In this document: positions 1 to 12,099 of the stretch, in pieces
How positions within the stretch are numbered: the stretch's first letter is position 1
Layout of the letters: each line of letters starts with the position of its first letter
Assembly (NCBI GenBank): GCA_013400975.1
Contig: WBMZ01009035.1
Span: forward strand, 46,991 to 110,990
Reading direction: 5' to 3'
DNA from: Atrichornis clamosus
Taxonomy: Eukaryota > Chordata > Aves > Passeriformes > Menuridae
Length of the DNA: 64,000 nucleotides
Position numbers and translations under genes: made by a program
The notes under the pieces: model-generated
The model's database searches: none
What the model was told of the DNA's origin: nothing
Seen by the model: the letters and a program-made list of their open reading frames with translations, nothing else

Positions 1-54
1 AATTTCCCTTGTAACCCACTCACAAAAAACCTCAAGCAGGTCACATATATGTCT

Positions 55-92
55 ATTTATATATGTGTGTGTATATATGTACATATAGATGT
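55..92. repeat. TA/TG microsatellite
   Basis: Alternating TATATG and GTGTGTATAT units form a short imperfect purine-pyrimidine dinucleotide repeat. It is a simple repeat with no gene context. Confidence 0.7.
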
Positions 93-2185
93 GTTTACTT
101 TCGTCAACAAAATTAAAAGAAATAACAAAATACCAGAGGTTTTTCCATAAGCTCTGCTATCAATAATGTGTAGCAACACACAGCAGTTTAGGAAGAGAGT
201 TTTCATTTGTTCTTGAAGCAATTGGGGGGTTTTAGAGAGGTGAAATGTAATTGACTCTTACAAACTGGATAACAATGCTTTTGTTAATTTCATTTGAATA
301 TTATCTTTCAATACAACAGCTCTACAGACTTGTTCAGGTACGAATTTGGATTACCCACTGACTGGAAAGTGTAGTTTATAACCTTTTAAGGTTAACCTAA
401 ACTAAAAACAATATATATAAACTTATGCTTACAGACTTGGAGGGGTTTGAATCTAAATGAATTAGTTCTAGTGGCTAAGAAGTACTTTCAGTGCTCGTTA
501 AAGTAACACCTAATAGTAGCAGAAATTCAGGACGTCATATGTGCATTCATGTGGCTTCTCTGACAGATTTTGTGGGTATTTCCTGTTGTATATCCCTTTG
601 AACTACATCAACAGATCTTTCTAAATTAATATATCAACTGAAAAAAAAAAGCAAACAACAAAACAAAACCCAAACAATTAACAAACAGATTGCTTGTGGA
701 AATTAACTTTTTGAACTGTTGAGGGAAATATTTCATTTGGGGATATTTGTTTGTGGAGCTAGAGCTTTTCCATGCATGATGCTTAAGCCAGCTTTCAAGA
801 AGGATACATTGTCTTTCTTTTCATCTGCAAAATGAATCTAAAATGCATGTAGGCTTCAAAAATAAATAGACCACTCACAGACAGTGCTACCACTGCTGAA
901 CTTGGAATTCTCTCTACTAAGAACACTGCTTTTCTTGGTGAGATTCAGAGGGGAAATGTCCATTTATGCCAGTAGGATTTACACGTCTGAAATGTTTGTT
1001 GACATGTGCAAAATACAAACTGACTGAAAACTAAACTCAGAGATGAGGTTCTCTGCCACAGGATTAAAGTAATGGGAGGAAACTGAATGGAAAGCAGCTG
1101 ACACATTTTGGGCCAGCTGTCTGTAAATTGCCCCTTCTGTGCTGAGGTGCTGTGTGGTCTCCGCTTCACTGCGCCATGCTGCAGCCATGCTACAAAGGCA
1201 AAGCTGAAAGCCAATATTCAAATGAGGCTTGAAACCGAAGTACTATTTTTCTCCATTAGAGGGTGGTCCCTCCTCATCATGGTTCAGTTCCACTGGCAGC
1301 AGGAGAAGACCTGCAATGCAGTGAGCTGCGTCGGAGATGACACATGAATCAGGAGATGTCTGCGCCCTTCCTCCTCCTGCCTTACACTCCCTTTGGAAAG
1401 AAGCAGTGTACGTGGATACAGGCCGATTCAGAACATACATGCTTTTTTCCATGTATCATGTATGCACACAAATGAGGACACCTGCACATACATGTATATT
1501 TACCATGTAAAGCAGCTTAAAAACAACTTTGCTGTAGCATCTATAGCTGAATTCACTATTGCACAATTATTCTTCTGTCAATAACACCTCCTTGATTTCA
1601 GCCAAGCTAATAAACTGTACACGTTAAAAAAAAGAAACTAAATCAACATCTGGCATATGTATATAAGTGTACACAGATAATGTATTAGAAATAAAACCTT
1701 TACATTAAGGTAAAATTGTGACTAGGAATTCGAAAGCTAGAGAATACCAAAATGCTACTTGCCAAACAAATCTTGCTGCACTCTCCTGTGAGTCTGAACA
1801 ATATAAAAAGCCTTTCACGACATGATTGCATTCATTATTGTAATACCCTAATTCCATGCAGGCAACTCTATTCATTCAGCTTGTTTTGAAGATTATATAT
1901 ACATGAAGTAGGATTCTGCAATGTCTTTTTACAGCTCAAATTTAATAAGAAGAAAAAATTTTCAGTTGAATTCCTACTGTAAAGCATACTATGGAATAAA
2001 TATTGCAATGAAATAAAAGAAAGAATTGCTGCTAGCATAATGAAACCACTTACACTTTGTATTTCATTAGCTTAATAGTAGTGAACTGTCTCATTCACAG
2101 TATTGCCTATTACAGATTATACATGACATAAAACCCATGGAAAAGGGCTCTGAAATTGTTTCTTTTTTTGGTTTTCTTTTGGTGG

Positions 2186-2232
2186 GATTTTTTGTTGTTT
2201 TGTTTTGTTTTGTTTGTTTTTATTTTTTATTT
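2186..2232. repeat. T-rich (TTTTG)n simple repeat
   Basis: Four or five consecutive TGTTT/TTTTG units are followed by TTTTTATTTTTTATTTTG. This is a T-rich low-complexity tract. It could be a decayed poly(A) tail of a minus-strand retrocopy, but no recognisable body lies beside it. Confidence 0.65.
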
Positions 2233-4504
2233 TGGGTGGGGGAGGGGATTGTAATGGTAAAAACCCCAGAATCACCTTGAAAAAGGCCAAAATAGAGAAA
2301 GTTGATCCTCAAATGAAGTTTGGACACTGAGCGCCCATGAAAGCAGACTGTTGCAAGCAGATGAAGATGGAAATGCAGGGCAACAATGCTTCTGTTTTAA
2401 ATTGACCTTGCTTCTTTACAGCACTTTGAACAAGCAGAGGGTCTGCTCCCTCAGCACAGCAAGCGCTGCGAACACATTGAATTCTACAAGAGTAATCTGA
2501 CATTGGAACTGGTGAAATGCTTCATCCTCACACATATTTAAACATTCCTGATCAAGAACATAGTATTTGACTCCTCCCAGAAACAAGCTTTAATTGCCAA
2601 GCAGCTAAACAGATCTATTTTCTGAATGTCGGTTTTACTGTCTAGTCTGCATCATTCAGCTGCACATCCAGAGTGTGTTCCCTACGAACACTTATGTGAG
2701 GATTTTTCATAAGATTGTCATAATCACTTCACCTACAAAACGAGAAGCAAATGCCAACAGTTTTGTTATGCTTAGAAACACCTATTCAGAGAAGTTACCA
2801 ATGGAGAATAAACATTGCTTTTATCCCTCTCTTTTATTCGCCTTCATTATTATGCTAAAAGAGAGCATTTCATATGAAATATTTTCTAGGTCCCTACCAG
2901 TAAAAATAAACAAGAGACAAACATTTGCCTCAGTAATTCTGTATGGTCAGTTTTTGAGAACTAAAGCAATCCTTTCAGGGTTGCTATTCAGCCTTCAGAT
3001 TTCAAAGCTACATGGCATATGGGCTTGCTGTCCACCAGCTCAGCCTGACTGTGAGTCTCAGACCTAACAAAACTGCACTTTAGAAACAGCACATGAACAT
3101 TTCCTTGTACACAGTAGGGCAGAGTAGCAATAATTTGTGTAAAATGTAGATCTGCACAGTGCACACTACAAAACAATTTGTGTGGTAGAAAGGTAGAGCA
3201 GTGATTTTACTAGAATAAGGCCATTCTTATTCAGTGAAAGACTCAGACAGCTGTTGTATGAACAAAGCTTAATATTCCTTCATTTCCCATGCAAGCCTAT
3301 TTTTCAAGTCCATAATGTCCCCAGTCCACCAAGCTACATTTAAAACTACCTGGAGAGCTTTTTCACGCAGAGCTTGTGTTACTCATTCTACATATGGTGT
3401 GAAGTTCACAGATGAGAAATGTGAGTGCCTAAAACAAATACTACATGAAACCTGAGATGCATGAGGGCCCTTGGGAGTTCAGCAAATGAAATGCCTATCA
3501 GTCTCTGACACAGCAGACGCTCCCTACAATTGGCAGCTTCATGCTTCATTATGCATGGATCAGATATATAGGTATGGCCCCAGGCAAACTCCCTGGTTTA
3601 AAGGAGAGGTGCATGCTGGGGAAAGGCAAATGTCATTTGCCTGTGAATTTGAAAGATGAAGGGAAAAGGGGAATAGAGTTGATTAACCAAATGTATGAGG
3701 GGCTTATTTTGTACCATTTATCCTAGAGTTTTGTCACTGAGAGTTGTTCCCAGCATTATATGCATTGCATCTTTGATGTTTTGTGGATTTAACAATGTTT
3801 AAAAATGCAATTATTCTTGTCCATCCAGCTGAACAAGTCCAAAATAAATAACAAGCATCCAGGTTTTTTACCTGCAGGAAAAAAAATAAAGTAAATTTTT
3901 GCTGCTTTTTGTAATCTTTGTAATATACCCCATGTTTACAGCACAAGGTCAGCAGACAGACATGCTGAAATTGTGCAGATTCTGTTAAACATCATTAAAA
4001 CATATCATGCTGCCTTAATGGATAAAAACTATTCAAGAGACTCAGGTACTGCAGGATGTTAGTCATAGATATTTCCTGTAAAGGAAAAAAACACCTAGTA
4101 ACAGATCAGTTTGCTTCACATATATGTAGTTCTAATTAGAAGAAACAGTGAAAATGGTAAATCCATCCTGATCCACAATTAAATGAGGTGTAAGACAGAA
4201 GAGAGAAAGAATAAAGGAGAAACTCATTACTGACAATCTCTTAAGAAAGCAAAAAATCCTAAAATGTTTGTGGGAAAGGAAACTGTATTTCATCATTCCT
4301 GAGAAAATTATAACCCTGAGGGATCAACTGAAAAAAAGTGCTACTGAGTGTTGGTGTGTCTTAATGAAAACCCTTCTTTCCTCCTGCAGCGTTTTCATTC
4401 TGAGATTTCAATCATGCTATGTTCTGTCAATTAAGCTTTAAAATGTAATTGTAAAGCTTTTTTTCTACCATACCTGTAAAAATCATGTCAGATTTTGAGT
4501 TCTT

Positions 4505-4570
4505 TTATATACATGCATGCATATACATACACACACACATTTGTTTACATATACTTTTATATAAATATAT
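4505..4570. repeat. CA/TA-rich microsatellite
   Basis: The tract reads as TACATGCATGCATATACATAC followed by five CA units and then TATATAAATATAT. It is an imperfect dinucleotide repeat. Confidence 0.6.
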
Positions 4571-7500
4571 CTCCGTGTGTGTGCATCTTTTTAACTGCAA
4601 ACATGCCACAGAAGAATGGTATGGAATTGTTTGGAGTCTAAAAATATAGATGAAAATAAAGCAAACCAAGTCTATAAAACTGAGTGACTTAAGAAGATAA
4701 GCCTTCAGCAGCTGTAAAAAATAGAATGACAGAGAAAGAAAGAGAAAAAGAATGCCACTAATGTCTCTCAATGCTCTCTCCGTGTGTTCAGACAAGTTAT
4801 GGCTAGGAATGTAAAACTTGAATTTAAAGAAACTGCATCTGGTGGAGATTAAAAAGGATAAAGAGGAGAAAATCGGTTTGATGTACACTTCAAAATGCTG
4901 CTCATAATATAGTTTGTTCTATTACTTGAAAAGAGGGTATCACTCTTCTTTTATGTCTACTTTTTAATCCTATGCTTTTAAAGTATCTTTTATTTGCTCC
5001 TATTTGAGGTGAATTGCCTCACTTCAAACCTTAAATCCAGTTTGAGGATTTTGACTTTAGAGTGGCTTCCTTTGAATATTCTTCTGAAGTTACATTTTAT
5101 CCTCCATTTTACCGGTTCTCAGGTTTTACTGGGTAGTTGTGAATACGTGATCTTCCACAATGAGAATCACCTGCAGCTTCAAGAATGCACATTTTATAGT
5201 AAAGCTGCCAATGTGTTGTGTCAGGGTCAGGACAGATGTATTTTCTCAAGTTTGCTGAATTGTAAACATGAATGTTGTCACACTGAGTCATGTGAACATA
5301 AACCTCACTTTATTGCTATTTTTCTATCCCACACCATGATTCTATCATTAGCTGCTGCTGAAGAAAAAAAACCCAACCACCTCAATTTTGGTCAGTTTTG
5401 GAGCTTGTTAGAATTTAAAAAGTGAACTTCATTATCTAATTGTGAGCCCATAAATCCCTCTGAAATAAATTAGAATATTTATCTATTGGTAAACTACTTA
5501 GTCTTTTATTAACAAGATGATAGAAGGAATGAAATATTTGAGCTTCTGTTAACACATCATTGAATGGAGACCATTAAACGGAATTCAAGTGGCAAGAAAC
5601 TACAAGCAAAACCTGGCAATCCTAATGGGATGCTTGAAGGAGTTGAAACAAAAGCAGAAGCTCCCTTGGACTCAAGTGGACCTTGGGTATGTTACAATTT
5701 TGCATAAAAACTACAGGGAAATTAGGAGTTTTTCTTTCAGAACTTTGTGTCCAACTACTGTGGAATGTCTATGTGATAGTTTCAATAATTTTTATTCTGT
5801 ATTTTAGCATCACTTTGCTTGGTAAGATAGTGATGAATGACGAGTGCCTATAGTTCAGAGACAGAAATAATAAAATGTAAAGAGAAACTATGAAGTCATT
5901 GAGGCATGATCGTCTGAGACTTGGTAGTTCTCAATATATTCATTTTAAGTTCAAAATCCAAAATATGCATATGTATTGGATAAGATTCTCATCCACATTT
6001 AAGCAGAGTGGTGCTTCTCTTCCAAGTAGAAATACATTTAATCTAACATAAAAGCACTTTACACTGACAAAATGATACAAAACATCCTCAGTGAAAAGAG
6101 AATTCAGGCTCTTATAAGAGCAATTTTTAAAAGTTTTATATTTTATTTTAATGGGAAAAAAAATTAGCTACCTGTAGTTATCCAAACTCCTTTAGCATGT
6201 TTCAACTCAGAAGCATATATGCTAGTAGTGTACAAATTTCACTATCAAGGGGAAAAGCACAGATATTTCTGGGCTATAGAGGTACCTGATTCAGCTCAGT
6301 CAATAAGCTTTATCAGCCACTTAGTTATCAGTCAAGTGCAGAATAAATGACATGGACCTGGTGATATGAAAAACAAAAAATTTATGTTCAGAAAAAGTAC
6401 TCAAAGTTTATATATTGTAGAATTCTTGTTGGCAGAATAAAATGGCCATTTCATATTTAACCTATTTTTTTAAACAACAATATTTTTCCCAAATGGAAGC
6501 TTATTCCAGTTTTCTGGATGCTGTTTTTTTTTTTCCATATCATAGAGATCAACCATAATGTTTTGTTTAAGTCAGCGCAACTACAAGAGGAGAGAGAACC
6601 AACCAACCGAGATTTGTTTATGTCAGTACAACATACACAGCAGTCCATGCCTTATACAGCACAGCTGTTTTACCAATTTTAAAGCAGTTGACACTAAGAC
6701 AATGAGAATTGATTGGTGGAAGAGTGAAAGACTTTTGTAACTCCTAAGATGCCATATCTAGTTCTTTTCTTTACAACTCTTAATATTAAAAGTAATGAAC
6801 TTTTACCTCTCATACAGGAAATTGGCTACAACTCAGTTGTAGATACCTACAAGACTCAGCCACCTATATGAAAAGACAGTGTCCCACAAATGAAGTGCTC
6901 TTAGGTCTTATTGAGTCTTTTAATGATGTCCAAATTTGATTAAAAAAATTCAAACTCCCAGCTTGAATAATTTTAAGCATGACTTCAGCAGAAAATGTTT
7001 GAATAGATTGCACCATTTTGCAGAGAAATTTGAGATTTGTCCCTGCTTTATGTTCTTTCTGCAAGCGATATCTCAGCTATTATCTTCCTTCACTCTCAGA
7101 AACCTTTTTTCTGTCCCATACTTTTTTCCTTGAGGTTTAGAGTGTTGCTTGTTCAGACTGATGTGTATGACTGGCATTGTGAAATGAAAGGAAGGATGGT
7201 TACATGCTAACAAGAACATCTTTCTCACTCCATGTTTCACACACAGCAGCAGCAGCATGTGATTAATAGAGTGACTGGAAGGGAGGTTTGTGTGGATGGG
7301 TGAAACCATCCTGTGCTGCTGTCAGCAACCAGGGAGAGCAGAAGAAAAGCATCTACCTATGTTTACATCTTTCTGTTCTGCCTCAGACATTTACTCTGTA
7401 CCCCTTGCCTCAGTTTAGCACTATTCAATATTTTCGCTCTCTTCTAATCTCAGTTCTCCTTCAGATATCTGGTTTTCTTCTATCTGTCTCATAACCTTTA

Positions 7501-10500
7501 ACCTTCACTGCTGCTCCCCAGTGTGCAGATACATATGGTGAGGTTTGTCTCTCAGCCAAAAGCAAGCAGTAACAAGGGAAGGTCCAGAGCTCTTAAGTTG
7601 TGAATGCTCGTGGTTTAGGACACAATATAAATTACCTTGCTTGTACAATTGCTTTAACTGCCCCCATACTCCTTAAGGAGAAGAGGACTAGAAGAGGAAG
7701 TGGGATCAGCCAGGAAGACCATGCATATGGAGGAATACTCAGGCAAGACATCATGGTACTGAAGATACTTTCAGCTTAAAGACCAGTTGTGTTCTTGTTC
7801 AAAGCTGCAACTGGAACAACTAAAACCTGTCATCCACTATGAAGAAAAATAAAATGCCCCTTTTAAATCTTCTTCATATACAATTTGGGAAGTACAACTC
7901 AACTTTTCAATTAGCCATCAACCTCAATGATGCTGTCCCTGTCCTATCCCCTTTGCTCTGGGCTCAGCTCAACAGCATTGCAATATAGACAATCTGCTGC
8001 TCCATTACTGGTGACCATGGCTCTGCAGTTCCTGATTTGCAGATTGCACCACCTCTTCGTAATTAAATCAGAAGGTGTTAAAACAAAATTATCAATTTTC
8101 CTAATAAGTAGAGTGAAGTTGTTTAGAGGACTATAAGAGCTGGATTTCCTTTTAATGTTTTCTTGTACAAGATGAACTTTCCTCAAACTGGAAAAATACT
8201 TATTCAGTCCTTCAGTGTTAACAACCTGAATCACCTTCTGAAATGACTCATTTTACAGTGTGACTAGTACTTTACTGGGAATCTTAATGCAGAATATGCA
8301 GAACAGTGGCCACAGAATTTCTGTTAAGGAAATCAGTCTTCAAAGAGACATCCTTACCCTGGACTGGAAAAAGTGTTAAGGAATACCATTAGAAGTGAGT
8401 TGTTATTGTCCTTTCAGGTTGACAACCCTGCAAACTCAATAAACTTGGCAAAATTCCCTCAGGTTCTGCAATAATGTTTGCTAATGTTAACTTCTGTCTT
8501 CCATGTTCTCAATGTACAATATTCTGAGAGAAACAAATATTGTTTATACCAAGCAAAATAAACGAAAGCCACTGTTTTACAGAGATCTACATTCCAAGGA
8601 TTAAAAATGCATCTCTTTGTCACATACACGATATTATGTCAATGCAATTTCATTCACTGTAAAAGGGGCAGCAGCCATCCTTTCCTGTTCAAAAAGGTCC
8701 TTTCTCAGGTTTCGTGATACTTCTCAGATTATGTATGAAAATATGTTCATTTCAAACTTGTTCCAGTTGCACTGATGTATGATCCCAAATCAGCACAATT
8801 CAGCATGTTTTGAAAAAAGTGCCATTCAGTTAGACTGTGAGTGTGGAGTGAGATTAAAAGAGAGTGGAAAAAATTATACCCTTTGTAATGAGGTGTTGTT
8901 TTTCTGTACAAATGACAAGGGTCTACCATGGCAGCTGACATCAGCAGAGATGTCAAAACTCTCTGATGATCAAAACCCTGTATAGAATACAACTTGCACT
9001 TCTCATTTACAAGCCTTGTTAAACCTCTTATCAGTGACACATACACTTTTGGTAATAAGCTAACTTCTGCAGCAAAAGTTAAATCTCTGCCTCTAGAATG
9101 CAGTAAAATACTTTTTGCTACAGCTAGTATCAAAATGAATATTATAAATTTAATTTACTTAGGTGCTGTGAGACATGTTTAGGGAAATCTGCTTCCAGGC
9201 CTTTAGAAACAGCTTTTGTCATTTCCCATGATATGACATTACAGTAATTGGAGTTACACTAGGTGTAACATTAGAAATGGATGAATAAATATTTACTCAT
9301 TAGAACTCCAGAAGAATGTAGCTGTCTGGGGTAGTTTGGATGCTGTTGCTCATGAAATTGTTTCAGCTATCCTAACTGCAAGAATGCTACTGCCATAGAA
9401 AACTTCACTGTTGTTTTCCTCTTTCCTAACATGTGTGTTGATGTTTTGTTAGTATATAAGAAGGGTGAATAAATGTGTTGATGGAAAAGAAATAAATGCT
9501 GTTTATTTACATACTGATCTTGCAGATATTTTTCATGTTTGTATGTGTAAAAGACTAATTCCCCAGTCACCACCTCTAATATGATAGAAGTCTATCCATG
9601 TAAACAGTTAGTTCACTCAGGTAATGGACTCTCCTTGAGAAGGGATTTGCCAGAGTCTTCCCTGTAGGCAAAGGGGTTTTTTTTCACACCTTGTGTGATA
9701 AGTACTCTGGGTCCTCTCAGAGTCTGGGCTGCTGGTAGAGGCAGTCTGTTTTCCTGCAGAAATCACCTGCAGAGATGTCCTGACACTGTGTTAGTGCTGG
9801 CATGTCCTGGCCATACCAAAAAGCCAAGTAAGTGGTATTACAGCACAATGAAGTGGGTAAGACATATGAAGGAAGAACCTCCCATTTTTAGCTTTCCTGC
9901 CCAGCCAGGTCCTTTCAGATGTTTTTCCTGTTTTACCATTAGTAACAGTACTGATTACTAACAACTAAAAGACAAATAAACAAAAGATACTTGAAAAAAC
10001 GTGCCTGTGATAAAATAAACAGTGCAGCCGCTATAAAGGAGTACTTGTAGGCAGAGCTCTTCTGCATTAGTACTGAATTTTCCACCCAGTCCTTTCAGTT
10101 ACTCACTGAACAGTGACAAATCTGCCAGTCTGGGTTAACCCTGAACTACATTAGCGGTCCTTCCTCCTTTAAACATTGCCTTGGAAACAATATTAAAGAC
10201 ATTTGTGTTGTGTTTTTTTGCTTTCTGGGCTGAATTACTGGATTACACTGTGGTGGAAGTGTAGCAAATCTCTTAACTGGACACAGAGGAGAGAGGAGTA
10301 GCAATGAGTTTGTCCCCAGCTTTAAACTGATAGATTGCTCAAAACTTGGTGGTGGTAAACTCCTTGTAATCCAGGACCTTTCTGTTTCCTGTCGCTTCTA
10401 CCCACAGGTTGTCTGAAAAATCAAGTCACTTTGTCAGAGCTAAGTACTTAACCAGAGCTAAGCTCTCTGGTCCTCTTCTAATGTCCCCAGTCTCTGCCTT

Positions 10501-11030
10501 TGCCTCTATGAAGTGCGTACACTAGATTTCAATTTTTTGTTTCAAAGATCTCCTTAATCAGTTCCTTATCTACCAAAGCCTTTCCCATGCCAGACCTTCT
10601 GCGCTTCACCTTATGGGTCCACCCTAAAACAACTACTACCCCAGGGACTTACACCTTTGTCAAAAGCACTGCTCTTCTGCTTCAAATCTGTGGCATCCCA
10701 TCTTCCTGTTCCAGTAACATCATTTTGGAGTTCACCAAGATCCCCATCAGTATCCATAGATTTTTCAGACCCTTTCTTAGCCCACAGGTTTATTAACCTT
10801 TCTTTCCTGCAGCCTAAAGAAACTTGCTACTGATGCCTTTAAGGAATGTGTGTATGATTAAAGTACATTTCACTCAGTCAGGATGTTGCTTTCTTAGGAG
10901 TGCCACCTGCAAACGCTGAAGTCTGGCAGAATTCGTGATCTTGTGCAAACACAACCTTATTAGGAATTAATGTTACATCTAAATATCAACAGATAACAAA
11001 AGAGTTAGGATGCAAAAGAACACAAAATTG

Positions 11031-11055
11031 TGAAGTGAAATGAAGTGAAATGAAG
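11031..11055. repeat. Short tandem repeat, 10-bp unit
   Basis: The unit TGAAGTGAAA occurs twice in tandem and is followed by a partial third copy (TGAAG). It is a very small minisatellite with no other content. Confidence 0.7.
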
Positions 11056-12056
11056 CTGGAAATGCTAGCAGGGCCAGCTCTGTCTGTTTGCATTCCCTAG
11101 CACATGAAAGAATGTTGTTCTTAAGGAAAGAAGGTGAGAACAATGGGCTCATCCAGATGATGATAAGATGATACCAGTGATGGTAAGACTTGTATGAGGC
11201 CTCAGACTCAGAAGCATTTACAATAAGCCAGAGCACAGGCAGCTCCTGCAGACCAGCTGACTTGCAGCAGCTCATTCTGCCGCAGCATTAGTCCCTTAAT
11301 GAGCCGAAGTGCACACTTTGAGTATCTCTTTTAGGTGAGAACTATTGCCAGACCTTTTATTAAAAGAATTATTGCTTCAGCACTGGGAACTCTGGTAGTC
11401 GTATTATATCTTGGATGAAGTTAATATTTTCTTCAAAGCTGCATGAAGGTGAGAAAGAATAATTTTGAATATTTCAGCCAAATTCACGAATACTCTTAAT
11501 CTACCTTGTGCTAGCCTGAAGTCATAAAGTAGTTATTGATCAGTCACAGCACAACAGACAGCACAGATTTACTGTTTCCTTGCACCACTGGAGTGGCACA
11601 AAATAGTCAGGACTTGCCAGTCAATCTCACTCTTTTGTCATGTTAGCATTTCAGTTCAGCTACACCAGTTCTGAATTTTTCAGTATTCACAGAACTGCAC
11701 AATTTCACAACTGATTTGAAAATATTCACAATACAGAGACGTCTGAGGTACCTAAGTTCAGATCACAAATAACAGTGTTAAAGACTTTTCAAATATTCTC
11801 ATTTGTGTACATCATTGAGGTACACTTCAATGGATTTCTAAATTATAGAAATGCTCTATAAAAGCGAAAAACAAAAATAAGAGCATTCTATATCTGTAAG
11901 TACTATTCAAACAGCTCTAATTCCTATATAGCTAATATTGTGGTATTCAAGCTTTATGGGTTTCCAGAGAGATCTGCAGCTAGAATTATTGTTGATCTTT
12001 ACAGTATGTCTCCTGACACTGAAATTGATGTGTACTCATATTTAATTTTAATGGCA

Positions 12057-12099
12057 TTGAAGATGATACTTATGTTGCTGTAATAAGTATTGTCTTCAG
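12057..12099 (+). repeat. Perfectly paired 17-bp hairpin (pre-miRNA-like)
   Basis: The arms at 12057-12073 and 12083-12099 pair along all 17 positions in a plus-strand RNA. Fourteen pairs are Watson-Crick and three are G-U (57/99, 64/92, 65/91). The loop is nine bases (12074-12082). Outside the core, pairing continues weakly through small internal loops. On the minus strand the wobble pairs become A-C mismatches, so any RNA hairpin would come from the plus strand. I do not recognise either arm as a known microRNA. It may be a small RNA gene, a relic of a palindromic transposon, or chance. Confidence 0.5.

Larger units (their letters stand above)
1..12056. other. Unique AT-rich non-coding sequence
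   Basis: I see no recognisable gene, exon or interspersed repeat in this stretch. Open frames on both strands are short (143 codons at most, 4994-5425) and show no known domain. The only structured pieces are simple repeats: TG/TA-rich at about 55-92, a TTTTG-type run at 2190-2225, a CA/TGCA-rich run at 4508-4545, T-runs near 6526, and a 10-bp unit repeated about 2.5 times at 11031-11055. A near-consensus acceptor and donor pair encloses 9760-9827, but the 68-nt piece shows no known protein motif and I do not call it an exon. Confidence 0.6.

Noticed and set aside
5262..5280. TGTAAACATGAATG resembling the start of miR-30
   Set aside because: Only the first nine or so bases agree and no hairpin forms around it.
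4994..5425. 143-codon plus-strand frame with several Cys residues
   Set aside because: The Cys spacing fits no known zinc-finger or secreted-domain pattern, and there are no splice or retrocopy signs.
9760..9827. Possible 68-nt exon between a TTTTCCTGCAG acceptor and a GTAAGT donor
   Set aside because: One frame is open and the splice signals are near consensus. But pairs like this are common by chance in 64 kb, the peptide matches no family I know, and there are no partner exons.
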